Below, one piece after another: positions 24,123 to 36,614 of a DNA stretch of 64,000 bases; position 1 is the stretch's first letter, and each line of letters opens with the position of its first letter. Under the pieces are notes generated by a model. That model was not told the DNA's origin. It saw only the letters and a program-made list of their open reading frames with translations, and made no database searches. A program made the position numbers and the translations under genes. The stretch is from Porodaedalea pini. Taxonomy: Eukaryota; Basidiomycota; Agaricomycetes; Hymenochaetales; Hymenochaetaceae. Location: positions 310,001-374,000 of the forward strand of contig NBAY01000038.1 of NCBI GenBank assembly GCA_002794775.1, given 5' to 3'.

Positions 24123-24127
24123 ATCAT

Positions 24128-24452
24128 GCAGCTGATTGTTGCAGAGTGATGTTGTAGTGCCCAACCTGCCCTCTCATCTCCTACCACTGCACAATAATAT
24201 CCTATGCCCTTGTCCTACTCACCTAATTCCTTCCACCTGAGCCCACAAGAGTTGGTCATCCATGTGCTGATTGAGTTCGTATGGTATCCATCTGTCCAAT
24301 CATATCCATACCAAGAATTATAATAAAGAGTCGGCCACTGATTATGAAAGTATCAATAGTAATGTTTGGCAGCCGGTAATGGGTGTCACAGGAGTAGTGT
24401 AAGTGAAGGGAGAAAGACTCGGCCGGCATGTAGGCAATAGTTAATTGCTACA
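24128..24452 (-). repeat. GypB 3' LTR, second part
   Basis: Continues the LTR interrupted at 11644 and matches 59175-59500. It ends TTGCTACA (24445-24452), the complement of the TGTAGC start of the LTR on the minus strand. Confidence 0.85.
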
Positions 24453-24554
24453 TCTCCTGGGGGGCCTGAAAAATGTTTGCAGTATACATGAGAAGTGGTT
24501 GAATTGGAAATTAAAGGAAATGTAATGGGTGAGGTTTGGTGCATTTTGTGGTAT

Positions 24555-25154
24555 TTAATAGTGCGACAAAGAAGAAGAAGATGTTGAGGGTTCACTGATC
24601 AATGCTGAGATTGCACCCTGGAGTTTTGTGATGTGTGCTATCTGCTGTGCAACCATGTCACAAAGGTTCTTGAGCTGGACTGATGAAGCTGGGTGGTGTA
24701 TGCTCATCTGTAAGTCTGGGTGCCATGGGATGATTGCAATCTGGATGAGGTCATGGACTACCACTGAGCATAGACACTGATTGATCAGGAGTTCCATTCT
24801 GTGGTTGATCACATATTTGGCATGGTGATTGATTAGGGTGGGTTGAGGTTGGTACTGGATGTGGATCACTATGTACAGGCAAAGGAAGAACTTGTGTACC
24901 TTCATGCCAGGCTTGGTGATCAAGCACCAGAAGTGCTGGTGGGGTCCAGAGTGGTGTAGGATGTCCTTGAGAGTGACCTGACATGAATGTTGATGTGCAA
25001 CAGTGAGGGTGAAGGATATTGACCAGTTATGGACCCCGACTATGTCATCTGGGCACAGAAGTTGGTGGTCATAGAAAGACTTGGTGCTGATTTGATCTGA
25101 GTGCATTGTCGGTGAAGGGTAGAAAATGAAGAAGAACAAAGTTGGATTATTCAA
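24555..25154 (-). pseudogene. Unrecognised ORF inside GypB, downstream of integrase
   Basis: An uninterrupted 199-codon frame in the GypB sense orientation, rich in His, Ile and Leu. I recognise no domain. CpG is almost absent. It may be a decayed accessory ORF of GypB or part of a later insertion; whether it was ever translated is unknown. Confidence 0.3.
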
Positions 25155-25396
25155 AAGAGTGGGTATTATAGGGCAGATGCTTGGAGGGGACTGGAATGAG
25201 ATTGGGGGTTTTTATAGAGACTCAGTGTTATTTAGGAGTGCGATGTTTGGTAAAAAAAATTTGGCAGAGAGGAAGTAAAATTAGAGTGGGTCAGTGTCTG
25301 TTGTCATATGAAAAATGGGGTTCTTTGTTGTTAAGAGAAATGGAGGGGTACTCTATTTTGCCTAATGTAACATGAGGTGATTGAATCAGGAGGGTT

Positions 25397-26437
25397 TCAA
25401 GGGAAATGCACCGGGTGTTCAGTTTTAGCCTGCCTGTCTGTTGTAGCTGATCCTTCCTGTGTGATCCTTCTGTACTTGGCTGCAAACATCACATTGAGGT
25501 CATTCCATGACATGATCAAGTTCATGTGTTCACCCAGGTTGATCAGCATAATGTGCAGCTTGTTTAGTTGACTGACTAGCTGTGAGAGTAGATTGTGGGC
25601 TTTGATGGCTTGTTCCCAGGCGGCTTTGGTGAGGCAGGCCATCATGATCACTGTTACCTGAAGGGCCGACTGTTGTTCTTCACATGCTGTACACTCCTGC
25701 TCAGTATCTTCAAGCATCACTGCAGGGTCAGCCTGCTCAGCTTCTGCAATGATCAGTGATTCCCAGGCTTTGTACAGTTGGCTGAGGTATGCCAGCTGGA
25801 CATAGGACACCATTGCTGCAGCGTTGAACCAAGAGAGGGTCAGGGCTGATTTGTACAAGATTGCATTTCTGCTCACAATCTGTCTGAAGACTGTGTGGTA
25901 TACTTCTTTGTATGCGAGTTGCGTGAGGCCCTTGTAATCAGGGCTGGCTATGGTGACTGCGGTACAGAATTGAGACCACAAACCTCCAGCAAGTGCAGGT
26001 GACTGTGAGAGTCACTCTTGTATTTTGGGTGTGCAGAATGTGTAGGCCACATATATCAGAGTCAGGTCTGTGGGTGTGAGCTTGTTGAATGTGAATGGCA
26101 ATTCTGCTGTGAACTTGGCAAATGAGGTCATTACTGGGTTGTATACAACTATCTGTAAGACACCTGTTGGGTGAGGGTTAGCTAGTGTGAGGTCGCCAGG
26201 AGTCAGGTTGAGCATACAGCATGCCATGCCCTTGAGTATGATCGCATGAGGAGGGGTAATATTAGTACTTTCAATCATGTGTAGGGTCGGATGTTGTTTC
26301 TTCATTTTATTTTGGTGTTTTGAGTAAGAGCATGTCTCTTTAAGGATGGTTGCATTGTCTGAGTCATTTGTGTCTGTATTGGGAGGACCTCTCTGTATGG
26401 TCATGCTGTCAATTGGTGGGGTTTGCATTTGTTGCAT
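25397..26437 (-). pseudogene. Unrecognised ~346-codon ORF inside GypB (one TGA)
   Basis: Two ORFs, 26012-26437 and 25397-25981, share one frame, with TGA at 26012-26014 flanked as expected for a former CGA. The second part is Ala/Leu-rich and predicted helical (AWESLIIAEAEQADPAVMLE, acidic, with a CxxC at EQECTACEEQ). The first has a compact hydrophobic region (LTPGDLTLANPHPTGVLQIV). No family recognised. Same orientation as GypB pol, so it could be a third element gene, or cargo. Confidence 0.4.
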
Positions 26438-26553
26438 GTTTTGGGTGATTCATTCACATGCTTCAATTGGGTCCTTCAGTGGGTGATTCATGACAGTGAT
26501 AGTTTCATTTTCTTGTGGTCAGCAGCTGGTCGATCAGCAAATTTTTGTGTCTT

Positions 26554-26946
26554 TTAGTCCATTGTTTTGTATTTTGTGTGTTTGGTACCAGTCTGTGTCT
26601 CTGTATTGCTAGTTGTGATTTTTGTTTGGTGATCCTGGCTCGGCATAGTTATTTTCTTTGGTGTTTGCATTCCGTTGAGTATCTGTGTGTTGTGTGCCTT
26701 GTGGTTTCTTTTTGTTAGGAGTGGCCTTGTTGTTGAATACTGGTGATTGGTGTGTGCCTGGGTCCATTGTGAATGATTGGTGGGTTCATGCTGTATTTGG
26801 TGTGATCTAGATCTATGTGTGATTAGCTTTTGAGGTGTGTGATTGTCGAAAACCATTTCAGGCACTTCAGTGATCTTGAAATGACTGGGTTGCACATCAT
26901 GCTTCTTGAGTGCGATTATGGCACTTGTTTTGGTCCAGTAATGCAA
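26554..26946 (-). pseudogene. Unrecognised Lys/His/Thr-rich ORF
   Basis: 130 codons, in a different frame from the ORF at 25397-26437. Composition (His, Thr, Gln, Lys) is typical of decayed CpG-poor sequence read in a noncoding frame, so this may not be a gene. It lies back to back with the intron-bearing gene starting at 27042. Confidence 0.2.
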
Positions 26947-27041
26947 GGGTGTGATTCTTGTTGGTAAAGATCATTGTAATTTTTGAAATGTGTTATCCTC
27001 TACTTTTTACTACTACCTCCTCTGTCTCATACTGCCTTTCA

Positions 27042-28511
27042 ATGGTCAACACTATGACTCCTGAGCCTGTCCTGTGGCCCCCTACATCTCCAAAAGATAG
27101 GGGGCATTTTTCAACACTGCCACAGTGGAAGCTGAGGCCCAACAATGATGCGTCAGTGACCCCGAGCCTTTTGCAGGAGCCTGAAGACAGCAACCAAGAT
27201 GTGGGAGGTGCACTTGTTGGCATGGATCTCCCATGCCCATTGCAGCTACCATCACCCTCATTGGGTGAAGAAGTGGACAGAGAGGGAGAACCTGCCAGGG
27301 AAGTTGGTGTCCCTCCTGCCAAGTCCATTCTACCAAGTCTTGTCCTGTATGATGCTTTCTTGTCACGTATAGAAGACTTCAACTCAGCCCTCAACAATCT
27401 TGAGAAGTCAAGTGAAGAGACTCATGAGGAGGCAATGGAATATGTGCAGGCTACCTGTGTGTGTTGTCCATTTCTTTTGTTTTCTTGCTTTTTGTTTCTG
27501 ACACCTTTTTCTAGTGCTCCCTTTCTACCATGTGGGATAGTGTTTCTGAGCATGCAAAAGCCACCCACACCTCTTTTACTGTGATGGATGTCCTTCTGGA
27601 TGTGTTCCAGACTGAGGCCAAGAAAGTGGTGGAGAATGCAACCGAGGAGACACCGTCCAAGTGTCTCCAGTCCCTTATTGCTGAGGAGGAGGAGAGGGTG
27701 ACTGAGTGTAAGCGTAAACGTGAGCTTGTCACTGCTGAGCATGTGCGTGCTGCTGCTGAGGCCAAGGAGAGGGTAGAGCATCAGGTGCATGAGGACACTG
27801 AGTGTGCCAGGCAGGCTGTGCAAGAGGCACAAGAGTGGGTTGAGCGTAGGGTGCTCCTGGAGGCCAAACAGGCTCAGAAACAAGAGGAACACAAGGTGAA
27901 AATGATGGGCATGCATGAATTATTGTGCACATTGTATCCTACTGCAACCAATGAGGATCTCCAGGGCCAACTCTATTGTATGGTTAGCCCTCCTCTGCCA
28001 GTTTTGTCTGCTGTGAGTACCCCTTTCTTTTTTTTTTTTTTTACCACCGCTTGTGTTGTACCTGCTGATTTGTCATAGATACTGAGCCCTTCTTCTCCTA
28101 CTCAGTCGGTCCCACCTCCACCTTGTCATGGATCACATATGTGTCAGCCTCACCCTCATCCTGTTCTCACACATTCGGGTGCAGAAGCCAGGGAAGTCAT
28201 CTGTCCCACATCATTGTCTCAAGCTGGTTTGGATACAAGTGCCGTGTCTTGTTGAGATACTGGTGGGCCCACTGCACCTCCTTATAGGACTTCCACCTCT
28301 CCTTTCCTGGCTGTGCCAGCTGTGTCTGTAAAAGCTGATCCTTTGACAGTTGGCAGAAGCACCTCATCCACAAAGGTATATTGTGAGGTGGTAAAGGTGA
28401 GTACTCTTTATCTGTGCTGATCCTGATCTTCATGATTGATTGTTTCCCATGTAGGTTAGTGGTTTGCATATGCATCCTGAAGCGGTGATGACCAACATCC
28501 CTCCTACATAG
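27042..28511 (+). pseudogene. Intron-bearing coiled-coil gene, antisense to GypB (one internal TGA)
   Basis: Starting at ATG 27042 (or 27054), four exons can be laid out: 27042-27458, 27515-28012, 28079-28396, 28455-28511, all introns phase 0 and 56-66 bp, with GTGAGT donors for introns two and three and TAG acceptors. The protein has a Pro/Ser-rich N terminus, then a charged helical segment (LIAEEEERVTECKRKRELVT and the following ~60 residues) that should form a coiled coil, then a Pro/Ser tail. An in-frame TGA at 28253-28255 fits a lost CGA; TAG at 28509-28511 may be the true end or another lesion, since the frame stays readable to 28692. Function unknown. It lies inside GypB in the opposite orientation, where its introns would survive copying through an RNA of the other strand. 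Confidence 0.5.
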
Positions 28512-29897
28512 CCTGGAATGAAGCAAAAGCCAGTTTTGGTTGAATCTAGTGGCGATGAAGGCCCTTCTCATCCTGGCCTGTCCAAGGTTCCGCGTGCTGT
28601 GGGTGCATCTTCTGTGAGAGATGCAAAGCCTGAAGAGGCCATCTCTGATGGTCCAGACCTAGATTTGCTCAGAGGTGGGGTACACTTGGGGTGAACTGTC
28701 CAGTTCGCCCTTGCCTGTGACACTTACATTGTTGTGAGCATGTCATGTGACAGTGTCCCCAAGAGTTGGCAGTGCACCTGCTTTTCATGGAACAAGGCAT
28801 TGTAAAACCAACTGAATCATTGGGCACAGAATGAGCAGAATGCATGCAATATACGTCATGAAGTCAAAGAGCCTTGACTTGGCAATCAAGCTAAGCAGCA
28901 CACCTGGATTGGTGGTGATTACCTGAACACAGAATGCATGCAATGACCAGATTGCATGCATCAGCAACTCGGACCGATCCTGGTGCACTTATCTGTGCAT
29001 GTGTCCACTCGACCCTGCCAAAGGTTCATTCATTTGTCTTTGTCTAACAAACATGCAGCAGCCTGGCATTGGTTGTTCCAGCTCTGTACAAAGGATCCTG
29101 AAGCTCACTGATGCTATGCCAAGTCAACATGTGCTGTCCTCGCTTTTCAGTTGTCCAGATCATGGAGCCGCTCAAAGGAACACTTGAGTGGCTCAGTGGT
29201 AGGACAATAGAGGACTCGTCCCATTTTATTTCGCCTTTCATGTTTACGCAGGACACTTGTTTAGTATTTATAGAGCACCAAATGTTGTAGATAGGACAGC
29301 AATTCCACCCCTGAGTTTCAACACCTATCTTCATGTGATATCTCTCAGGATGGTCCCTAGGAACACTTCAGTGTCTTAGTGACTTGAATCACTCACCTCC
29401 ACTTTATTTTATTCGTATTGCGCTCGTTGCACTCGTTCCGTCCATTCCGTCTTCACCTTGTTCTGCTTTGTTCTCACTACCTCGACCTTGCCCACTTCTT
29501 ATCTCTTATCTTCTGATTTTGTTCCATATCTCATCTCGCTCTCTGAAATTCCAAAATGACGTCCTGTTAAGCATAGGGACCAGCCATCCATTCCAAGAGT
29601 AATCTCGCTCCCTGAAGCTGCACTATTGTTAGCACATCTCCATGTCTTCTGACACAGTCACCAATGATCCCCCGCACATCTCAAGCACTCTGCTGGCACT
29701 AAGCTTTGATTGCTTCCCTACTAGTACGCTCTGCTGATTCCATTGCCCCTGACACAACGGAATGCACACAACTCAAATCCTTCAATCCACAACCCACAGA
29801 ACTCGACCAGAACAAGGGTATTGACCCACCAGACACGTCTCCCTCGAACTCAATCGTCTGATTCCTTCTTACTAACAATTGGAACTCAGTATTATTA
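28512..29897. other. No recognisable gene inside the GypB extra segment
   Basis: After the possible end of the coiled-coil gene the sequence is TG/CA-rich with short ORFs only. The motif CAGAATGCATGCAAT occurs twice (near 28839 and 28932), with an inverted partner near 28953. I see no LTR or terminal repeat that would mark a separate insertion. Confidence 0.35.
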
Positions 29898-30263
29898 GTG
29901 TGCTGTGTCTTTGATCAGTTCCACAGGCAGCATGGTGGTACCCAGCTTGCTCCTCTCATGCTCTCCATGGCAGACCCAATTAGTATTGGCGATGCAGTCT
30001 GGCAGTTTGGCGACATGCCCAACTACTCAGATGTGGCTTCTGTCGACATCCTGGTCAGGGTGTTAGCCAGGAATGTCACCAAGTCTTGCATGTCGATTCA
30101 TGAGTGCCAGGCCACCATTTGTCATTGTCTTGAGGCGTATGAGACTTGCATCGAGGAGCTCACGTGTCATCTCAGTGAATATGAGGAGGTTGAGGACTGG
30201 ATGCCACCTATGTCATTCCTTGTCAAGGAATCTTTCATTAATTATCAGACCATTCAAGAATAG
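29898..30263 (+). CDS. Unrecognised short ORF, 121 codons
   Basis: Uninterrupted frame with an acidic, Cys-containing C-terminal half (CHCLEAYETCIEELTCHLSE). No recognised domain. It has the orientation of the coiled-coil gene and could be a further exon or neighbour of it; splice sites linking them were not found. The frame ends just before a (GGAAAA)n repeat. Confidence 0.3.
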   Translation: MCCVFDQFHRQHGGTQLAPLMLSMADPISIGDAVWQFGDMPNYSDVASVDILVRVLARNVTKSCMSIHECQATICHCLEAYETCIEELTCHLSEYEEVEDWMPPMSFLVKESFINYQTIQE

Positions 30264-30270
30264 GAGAAGG

Positions 30271-30332
30271 AGGAAAAGGAAGGAAAAGGAAAAGGAAAAG
30301 GAAAAGGAAAAGGAAAAGGAAAAGGAAAAGGG
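30271..30332 (+). repeat. (GGAAAA)n simple repeat
   Basis: About ten units of a purine hexamer, slightly imperfect at the left end. It sits in the interval between the GypB integrase end and the antisense ORFs. Confidence 0.95.
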
Positions 30333-30544
30333 AGAAAATAGAGAGTAAATTGGATGTTATTTATTAGGATGAGTTCAGTCTACGTGTTACACTGTGCTTT
30401 ACGATAAGGGTACAAGGCTCAGCTTTTGTGTTCAAGAGTTGGTTTCTGTCTTTCTCATGGATTTTATGGTTTGCAAACAAGAGTAGGGGTTTGGTGTGTG
30501 ATACAGGATGAAGAAAAATAGAATTATGAGGCAGAATAAGGGAG

Positions 30545-32528
30545 TATCATGATTCTGATTCAGTTCCAGAGTTAGTGTCAAGGATTTCTATTGGTTGTGG
30601 CTGATCCTCAGCACCGAACTCCTCCTCTTCGATTTTTGAATATTTGTTGGTGAGATTATCGAGTTCTGAGTCAGTTTGCTCCACTATCTGGTTGACTGGG
30701 ATTAATATGTTTGCTTGTGGGTGGTACAGAATGACTCTGAAGGCTGTGTATTACAGTGCTGAGACTGTGCCTATGAGTTCTGTGAGAATGTATGATCCTC
30801 CAGTTGTTCGGTGAATAACTACCATAGGTCTGAAATATTTGGGTTTGGCTTTCCGGCTTAGTTCCATGTCAATTCATGAGTTTTGAACCAGAACCAGAGC
30901 TCCCAGGCCAAAGTTGTAGTCTTGGATCATGTTTTGGTAGTGTTTTTTTTGAATTGCTGGATTGATTTGAAGCAAGCACGCATGACTGCTGAATGTACTC
31001 ATTTCAAGTCTTCTGGTCAATGCTGGAGTGCCCTTGCTTGTGCCACAAGTAGTTCCACTTGCAATACCTTGGATGAGTATATCAGTGACATGTATGTTTA
31101 TTTGGCCAGGTCGAATAGAAGGATCAGCTGGACTCCATGGACCATGTAGTATGGCGAATATCCCATTGCTTTCTAAATTGTGATCCTCTCAGCCTATATG
31201 GTGTGGTAGGTGTGTTGTGACCATTGAGCTTCATTGTTTCCAGCAAGTTTCATCAATGTTTCCCTAAGGTCCCTGTGGTGCCATTCTACAATTCTGTTTG
31301 CTCTTGAGTTATAGAGAGAGATTTAGATATTGTGGACTCTGTATCTTGCCAACATTCTGATTACTTCATCATCAAATGATGGGCTGTTGTCTGATACAAT
31401 CTCATGTATGTAACCCCATCGACATATGATGTCCTGGAAAATGAAGTTAGTGATTGATCTCAAGTTATTGGCACATAAGAGTCAGAATTCTAGGTAGCCT
31501 GTGAGCAAGTCTCTTGCCTGGATAATATACCTGAATCCCCCTGATTTGGGCATGAGCATCACATCTATGTGTACCCTGGCAAATAGCAGTGCTGGTGTTG
31601 GGACATTCAGTGGGATTTGTATGTGAGTAAATTGCTGAGTCTGGCACAAATGGCACATCTTCAAGAACCAATGTATGTCGGAACTCATCATGGGCCACCA
31701 AAATTGATTGTAGATTTGTAGTTGTACTGAAAAGAATCCTTTGTGTCCCAGGTCATCATGTGCTGACTGCATGACTGAGAATTGGTGATCTCATGTGAGT
31801 ATGAGTTAGTGTGGTCCTGAGTATCATTTTTTCCAGAGTTGTCCATCTGTAATGAAAAACCAAGTTGCCTTTGTTATGAAGTGTTGAAATTTATTGCCTG
31901 TCATGTCTTCTAGTTTCTTTGGGTTGCTGAGGAACTCCTTGATCTGTATCAACTCTTGGTTAGCTGACTCTGCTGTGGGGGATGATGGGGGGTATTGGCA
32001 GTGGGAGAAATGTCTCCAGTGTATGCTATGAATATGAAAGCGTACTGGTTGTCAATCCATTCCTTGTAGTTTTCATCATCTGGAGGGTTGGTGTCTGCTT
32101 GTTTCTGTTGACTGAGTCCATCTGGGCCTGTGTGCCAAGTGCCTGGTACATGAATGATCGTGAAGTGGAACAGCAGGATCCTAGCAATCCACCAGTTGAT
32201 TGTCATGTTTGACTGGATATCTGGGTTGTTGATCATGCCTTTGATGTACTTGGCATCGACTTCAATGTAGAAGTGGTCCAGTCCTATTAGGTAGATTCAT
32301 GCATCATGGAAAGCCCTCATGAGGCTGAACAGTTCTACTTTTAGCTGTGAGTAGTTCTGTTCTCTCTCATTCCATGTTGCAGACATAAAACAGGCTGGGA
32401 ATTGTTCTCTGCTTTCTCTGATCTGTAAGAGGATCACTCTGTATCCCCAAATTGAAGAATCTATGCAGAGGTGGACTGGTCTCTCACATTTGTAGTCAAT
32501 CAGCCTGATGACTCCAGACTCAGCAACT
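30545..32528 (-). pseudogene. GypB pol, 3' part: RNase H and integrase
   Basis: On the minus strand: RNase H (PVHLCIDSSIWGYR near 32480, IEVDAKYIKGMINN near 32250), the linker HVPGTWHTGPDGLSQ, the integrase zinc finger (AHDDLGHKG, CHLCQTQQ, about 31640-31765), catalytic-core pieces, and the C-terminal region (KAKPKYFRPMVV, RTTGGSYILTEL, AFRVILYHPQ, about 30690-30860), where the protein normally ends. No chromodomain seen. Many stops, mostly TGA/TAG in CpG-depleted context. Joins the RT part across C3 (VAESGV after KLKKA). Confidence 0.8.
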
Positions 32529-32963
32529 TGTTAGGCGGGAGTCCAGGAGATGACTCGGACTGGGCAGGCCTCGGCTGACTGTCGTCTGGGACATGCTATA
32601 CTCGAGCGGGGACTCGGGACACACTGTACTCAGGCTAGGTCATCGTGGAGGTAAGAGGATTAATACAATATACACTACTACAGGAGGGGGCGCGGTCTCA
32701 CCTAGGTCGTCACGGAGGTAAGAGGAAAAGCAGAACAAGTGTTCATGCGAGTTCCTTGAACCTTTTATTTGCGGTGATTGTGAGACCGGATTATCTAAGT
32801 ACTGTATAGTTTATGTAACTAGAAATGGAACGAATGAAGGTCATGCAAAAGGAGTGTGGGAAATGATTAGAAAGATGATTAAATATAATGAAAAGGGATG
32901 ATTAAAAGAAAAGAAATGGTAAAAGGGGAAATAAAAGAAAAGGTGAGAGTTCGAGTCCTAACA
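32529..32963 (-). repeat. C3 3' LTR
   Basis: 435 bp, next to CAACT on the outside and to the pol end (CCCCTCCT purine tract complement) on the inside. Confidence 0.9.
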
Positions 32964-35900
32964 TTACCCCCTCCTCAAGGCTGGGCATCCTGACCAGCCA
33001 AGATCGTGGTCGTCTGGCTCGGTGTTGACAAAGAGTGGACGGAGTCACGAGCAAGGGATATCGAGTTTTTGAGGAGTGCCAGGGTGTTTCTGGTAGAACT
33101 CCGTGATCGTGTCTTTTGCGTTCTCGCTGAAGTCCGTCTCCGGCTGCCAAGTCGGTTCGTTGTATCCGACCCACTTGATGAGGTATTGTAACTTTCCTTG
33201 GTGCAGATGCGAGTCTAGAACTTCCTCGATCTCGTACTCCTCCTCGTTGTCGACGATGTCAGGTGGCGGCGGTGTTAGTTGTTTCTGGCTCTCAAAGGAT
33301 GGTTCAACGGCGGGCTTTAGCAGGGCCTCATTGAAGACCAGGTGGACCTTCTTCCATTGCTTGGGGAGCCTGAGTTTGTATGCGCTGGCTCCCACCTTGT
33401 CGATGATCTCAAAGGGACCATACCATTTGTCAGCAAGTTTCTTCGTCAGCGAATCTGTGCTGATGTTTCGCCCGTCGAGGAAAACCTTGTCTCCAGTCTT
33501 GTACTCCACCAAAGTCCCTGCTGTCCAATCGTGGTAGCGCTTCATGTCGTCCGCCACCTTGACCAAGTTGTCCTTCGCAACGTGATGAGTCTCCTTGATG
33601 TGCTTCGCAAATTCTTCTGCCGACATGTTGGCAGATGAGGTTCGTGTTGTGTCAAAGCTCAAGGGGTGACGTCCTGTGTTCGCATAGAAGGGGGACATCT
33701 TCGTTGCTGAGTGTTTGTGATTATTGTAGGCGAACTCTGCGAGGGGGAGCCAGTCTTTCCAGTCCGATTGACGATGGTTAACGAAGAGTTGAAGGTACTG
33801 TTTGAGCTCTTGGTTGACGTGTTCCATTTGACCGTCCATCTGCGAGTGATATGCTGTCAATGGGTTGCCTTCGATGTGTAGGAGTTTGTACAGTTCCTTC
33901 ATCATCGACATGTTGAACTGCGTGCCTCGGTCATGGATGATCTTTTTTGGCAAGCTGTGGAGGCGGAAGATGTGGTCGCGGTACAGCTGAGCCATGCCTT
34001 CCGCTGACAACTTTGTCATCGTCAGGATTGCGTGCATCTGTTTTGAGAACCTATCAACAAAGATGCAGATCACGTTGTGCCCCTTGGAGTCCGGGAGCTC
34101 TCCGATGAGGTCGACTGTGACGATTTCCCAGGGGCTATCAGGAACTGCGTTTGGGTGGAGTGGCCTTGACCTCGATGCCCTCAGAGCTTTTGTTCGCTGA
34201 CAGTGATCACATCCTCAGACATACACTCGGATGTCGGAGAACATCGACGTCCACCAGAAGTCTCAACGGACAAGCTCCACCGTTTTCGACGCTCCTGGGT
34301 GTCCAGCCAGTACCGAGTCATGACATTCCCACAATACGGCCTCCTTCATCATCAACGGCATGTACACTTTGCCTTTCATCCACCACAGCCCAGCGACTTC
34401 CATCATACCCGTCGGCCTCTCCGACTCATCCTGCACCCTCTGTGCGTCACCCACCCATTCCAACATCTCATCACGCGACGTTTGCACCATCCCACGGTTC
34501 AACCATTTCTCCTTGATGAACATGACACCGTCATTGTCATCCTTGCCCTGGTCGTACCCAGCCTTGTGCAACAGCAGGTCGGCTTTGCCCATCATCTTCC
34601 CTGACTTATGTTCGAGGTGGAAGTCGAATTCTTCGAGCTCTGTCTGCCAGCGAGCTTGTCGATAGCTTAGCTTTTGTGCCGACCTGAAGTAGGTGAGGTT
34701 GGCATGATCGCACCAGATCTTGATAGGGTGACAGGCGCCGAGGAGGTATTGCCTCCACTCCTTGAGTGCCGAAATGATCGCGAGCATCTCTTTGTTGTAG
34801 ATCTCATAGTTTCGTTCTGCCGGCAGGAGTGCTTCTGACCTGTAGGCGACTACCCTCCACTTGCCTTCCTGCTTCTGCAACAATACTCCTCCAAGAGCGA
34901 AGTTCGATGAGTCTGCTTCGACGCAGAAAGGGCCCTCGTCGTTGGTGATGGCCAGGACTGGAGGTGAGCAGAGATGTCGTCTCAGCTCCTCGAATGCTTC
35001 CTGCTGTTCGGTCTCCCATACCCAGTCCTTTTTGCCTGTCAGCAACATCAGCAGATGGACTACCTTGCTGTAGTCCTTGATGAATCATCGCAGCCAGTTG
35101 CCCATGCCGAGAAATTGCTGCAGCTGCTTAAGGTTTTGCGGGACTGGCCAGTCTGCAATTGCCTCTGTCTTTGCCGGTTCCGCCTTGATCTCGCCGTTGC
35201 CAATGATGTGTCTGAGGTACTTTACAACCTTGGCGTCAAACTCACACTTTTCGGGCTTCAGGTACAGGCCATTTTCTCGCAGGATCTGAAGGATGCGCCT
35301 CGACGTCTCGATATGCTCCTCGAGAGTCTGAGAGAGGATTAAGATGTCATCGAGGTAGATGATGATCAGGTTGTCATAGATCAGTCCCTTGAAGATGTGG
35401 TTGATGAAAGCTTGGAACGTCACCGGTGCGTTGCAAAGACCAAAGAACATTACCATCGGTTCAAAGAGACCCATATTCGTGCAAAAGGCTGCCTTCCACT
35501 CATTGCCCTCACAGATCCAGACGTTGTAGTATCCCCATCGGAGGTCAAGTTTGGTGATGAACTTCGCCTTCTTGACCTTGTCGACAAGTTCATCAATGAG
35601 AGGGAGAGGATACTTGTTCTTGATCATACCGTCATTGAGTTTGCGGTAGTCCTGAATCAGGTGTAGGGACTTGTCGGCCTTCTTGATGAAAAAGAAAGGC
35701 GACACCATTGGCGAGATTGACTTTCGTATGCGGCCTGACTTCAGGTTCTCTTCAAGGAAGTCCTTTAGCGATTGTTGCTCAGTCGGCGTGAGCAGATAGA
35801 TCTTGCAATCGCTAGGTTTGAAGTCAGGTTTCAAGTCGATGACGTGGTCCCAGGGTCGATGTTCTGGCAGTTTCTCAAAGCCTTTCTCGCTGAAGACGTC

Positions 35901-36614
35901 AGCATAGTCGTTGAGATATGCGGGCCAGGACGTCTTGTCCATTCGCACCTCTCTCACCCTCCTCATCTCTTCCATGGCCTTTTCCACCCTCCGCATGTCT
36001 TCTTCCATAACCCTCTCGACCACACATTTGCTCAGACAGCGGGTGAAGTCGAGCGTACCCGTTTTCCAGTCGACCTCGGGATTGTGACGTCGAAGCCAGT
36101 CATACCCTAGGAATATGTTGGACGATGCCAGCGAGGTTACCGCAAGGACGATCTGTTCCGTATGGTGGCCAATTGTAAGTTCAACATTGACGTACTTCTC
36201 GATCAATCCGGCCTCATTGTGCGTACTGTCGGCATTGAGCACCGCAAGGGGTCAGATATAACATTTTGTTTCCAACCTGTACCTTTCGATGAACCTTACG
36301 TCAATGCACGACCCTGTGCACCCTGAGTCTACAAGGGCGTGTGCATCCACCTCCCTTACCTCACCTGCTACGCTGTGTCCAACGTTCAGGAGAAGGTCCA
36401 GCTGGTGTCTGCCAGTTCCTCTCATGAACAGCTGTTCGTACTCCTCATTCTTGTTTACATCGGTGGGGGCTTCATAATCAGAAAAGTCATTGATGTCGTT
36501 TGCATCTAGGTGTTGTACAGACGGTTGACTATATTTTATCGAGTCCGAATCTGAAACCCTTTGTTCTTCCCGGTCAGTCGCCCTGATGGCTATGCCTGAC
36601 CACTCGCAAAACCC
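32964..36614 (-). pseudogene. C3 pol (single frame with several CGA-to-TGA stops)
   Basis: From the slippery site (AAAACCC on the plus strand, 36608-36614) the pol frame is kept through protease (VDSGCTGS), RT, RNase H, integrase and chromodomain. Nonsense codons include one near 36245, TGA at 35085-35087, 34263-34265, one in the YV-GCDHC zinc-finger block near 34209, and one at 33045-33047. In each C5 has Arg, so all fit CpG loss. No frameshift seen, which suggests decay by base substitution rather than indels. Confidence 0.9.

Noticed and set aside
24230..24400. Retropepsin-like ILGMD reading in the GypB LTR (minus strand)
   Set aside because: About 37 open codons with an ILGMD motif appear in both LTR copies, but the stretch is short, lacks the DTG/DSG half, and one copy has stops; it could be chance.
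28839..28965. Repeated GAATGCATGCAAT words as a CRISPR-like or regulatory array
   Set aside because: Only two direct copies and one inverted one, irregular spacing, eukaryotic context.
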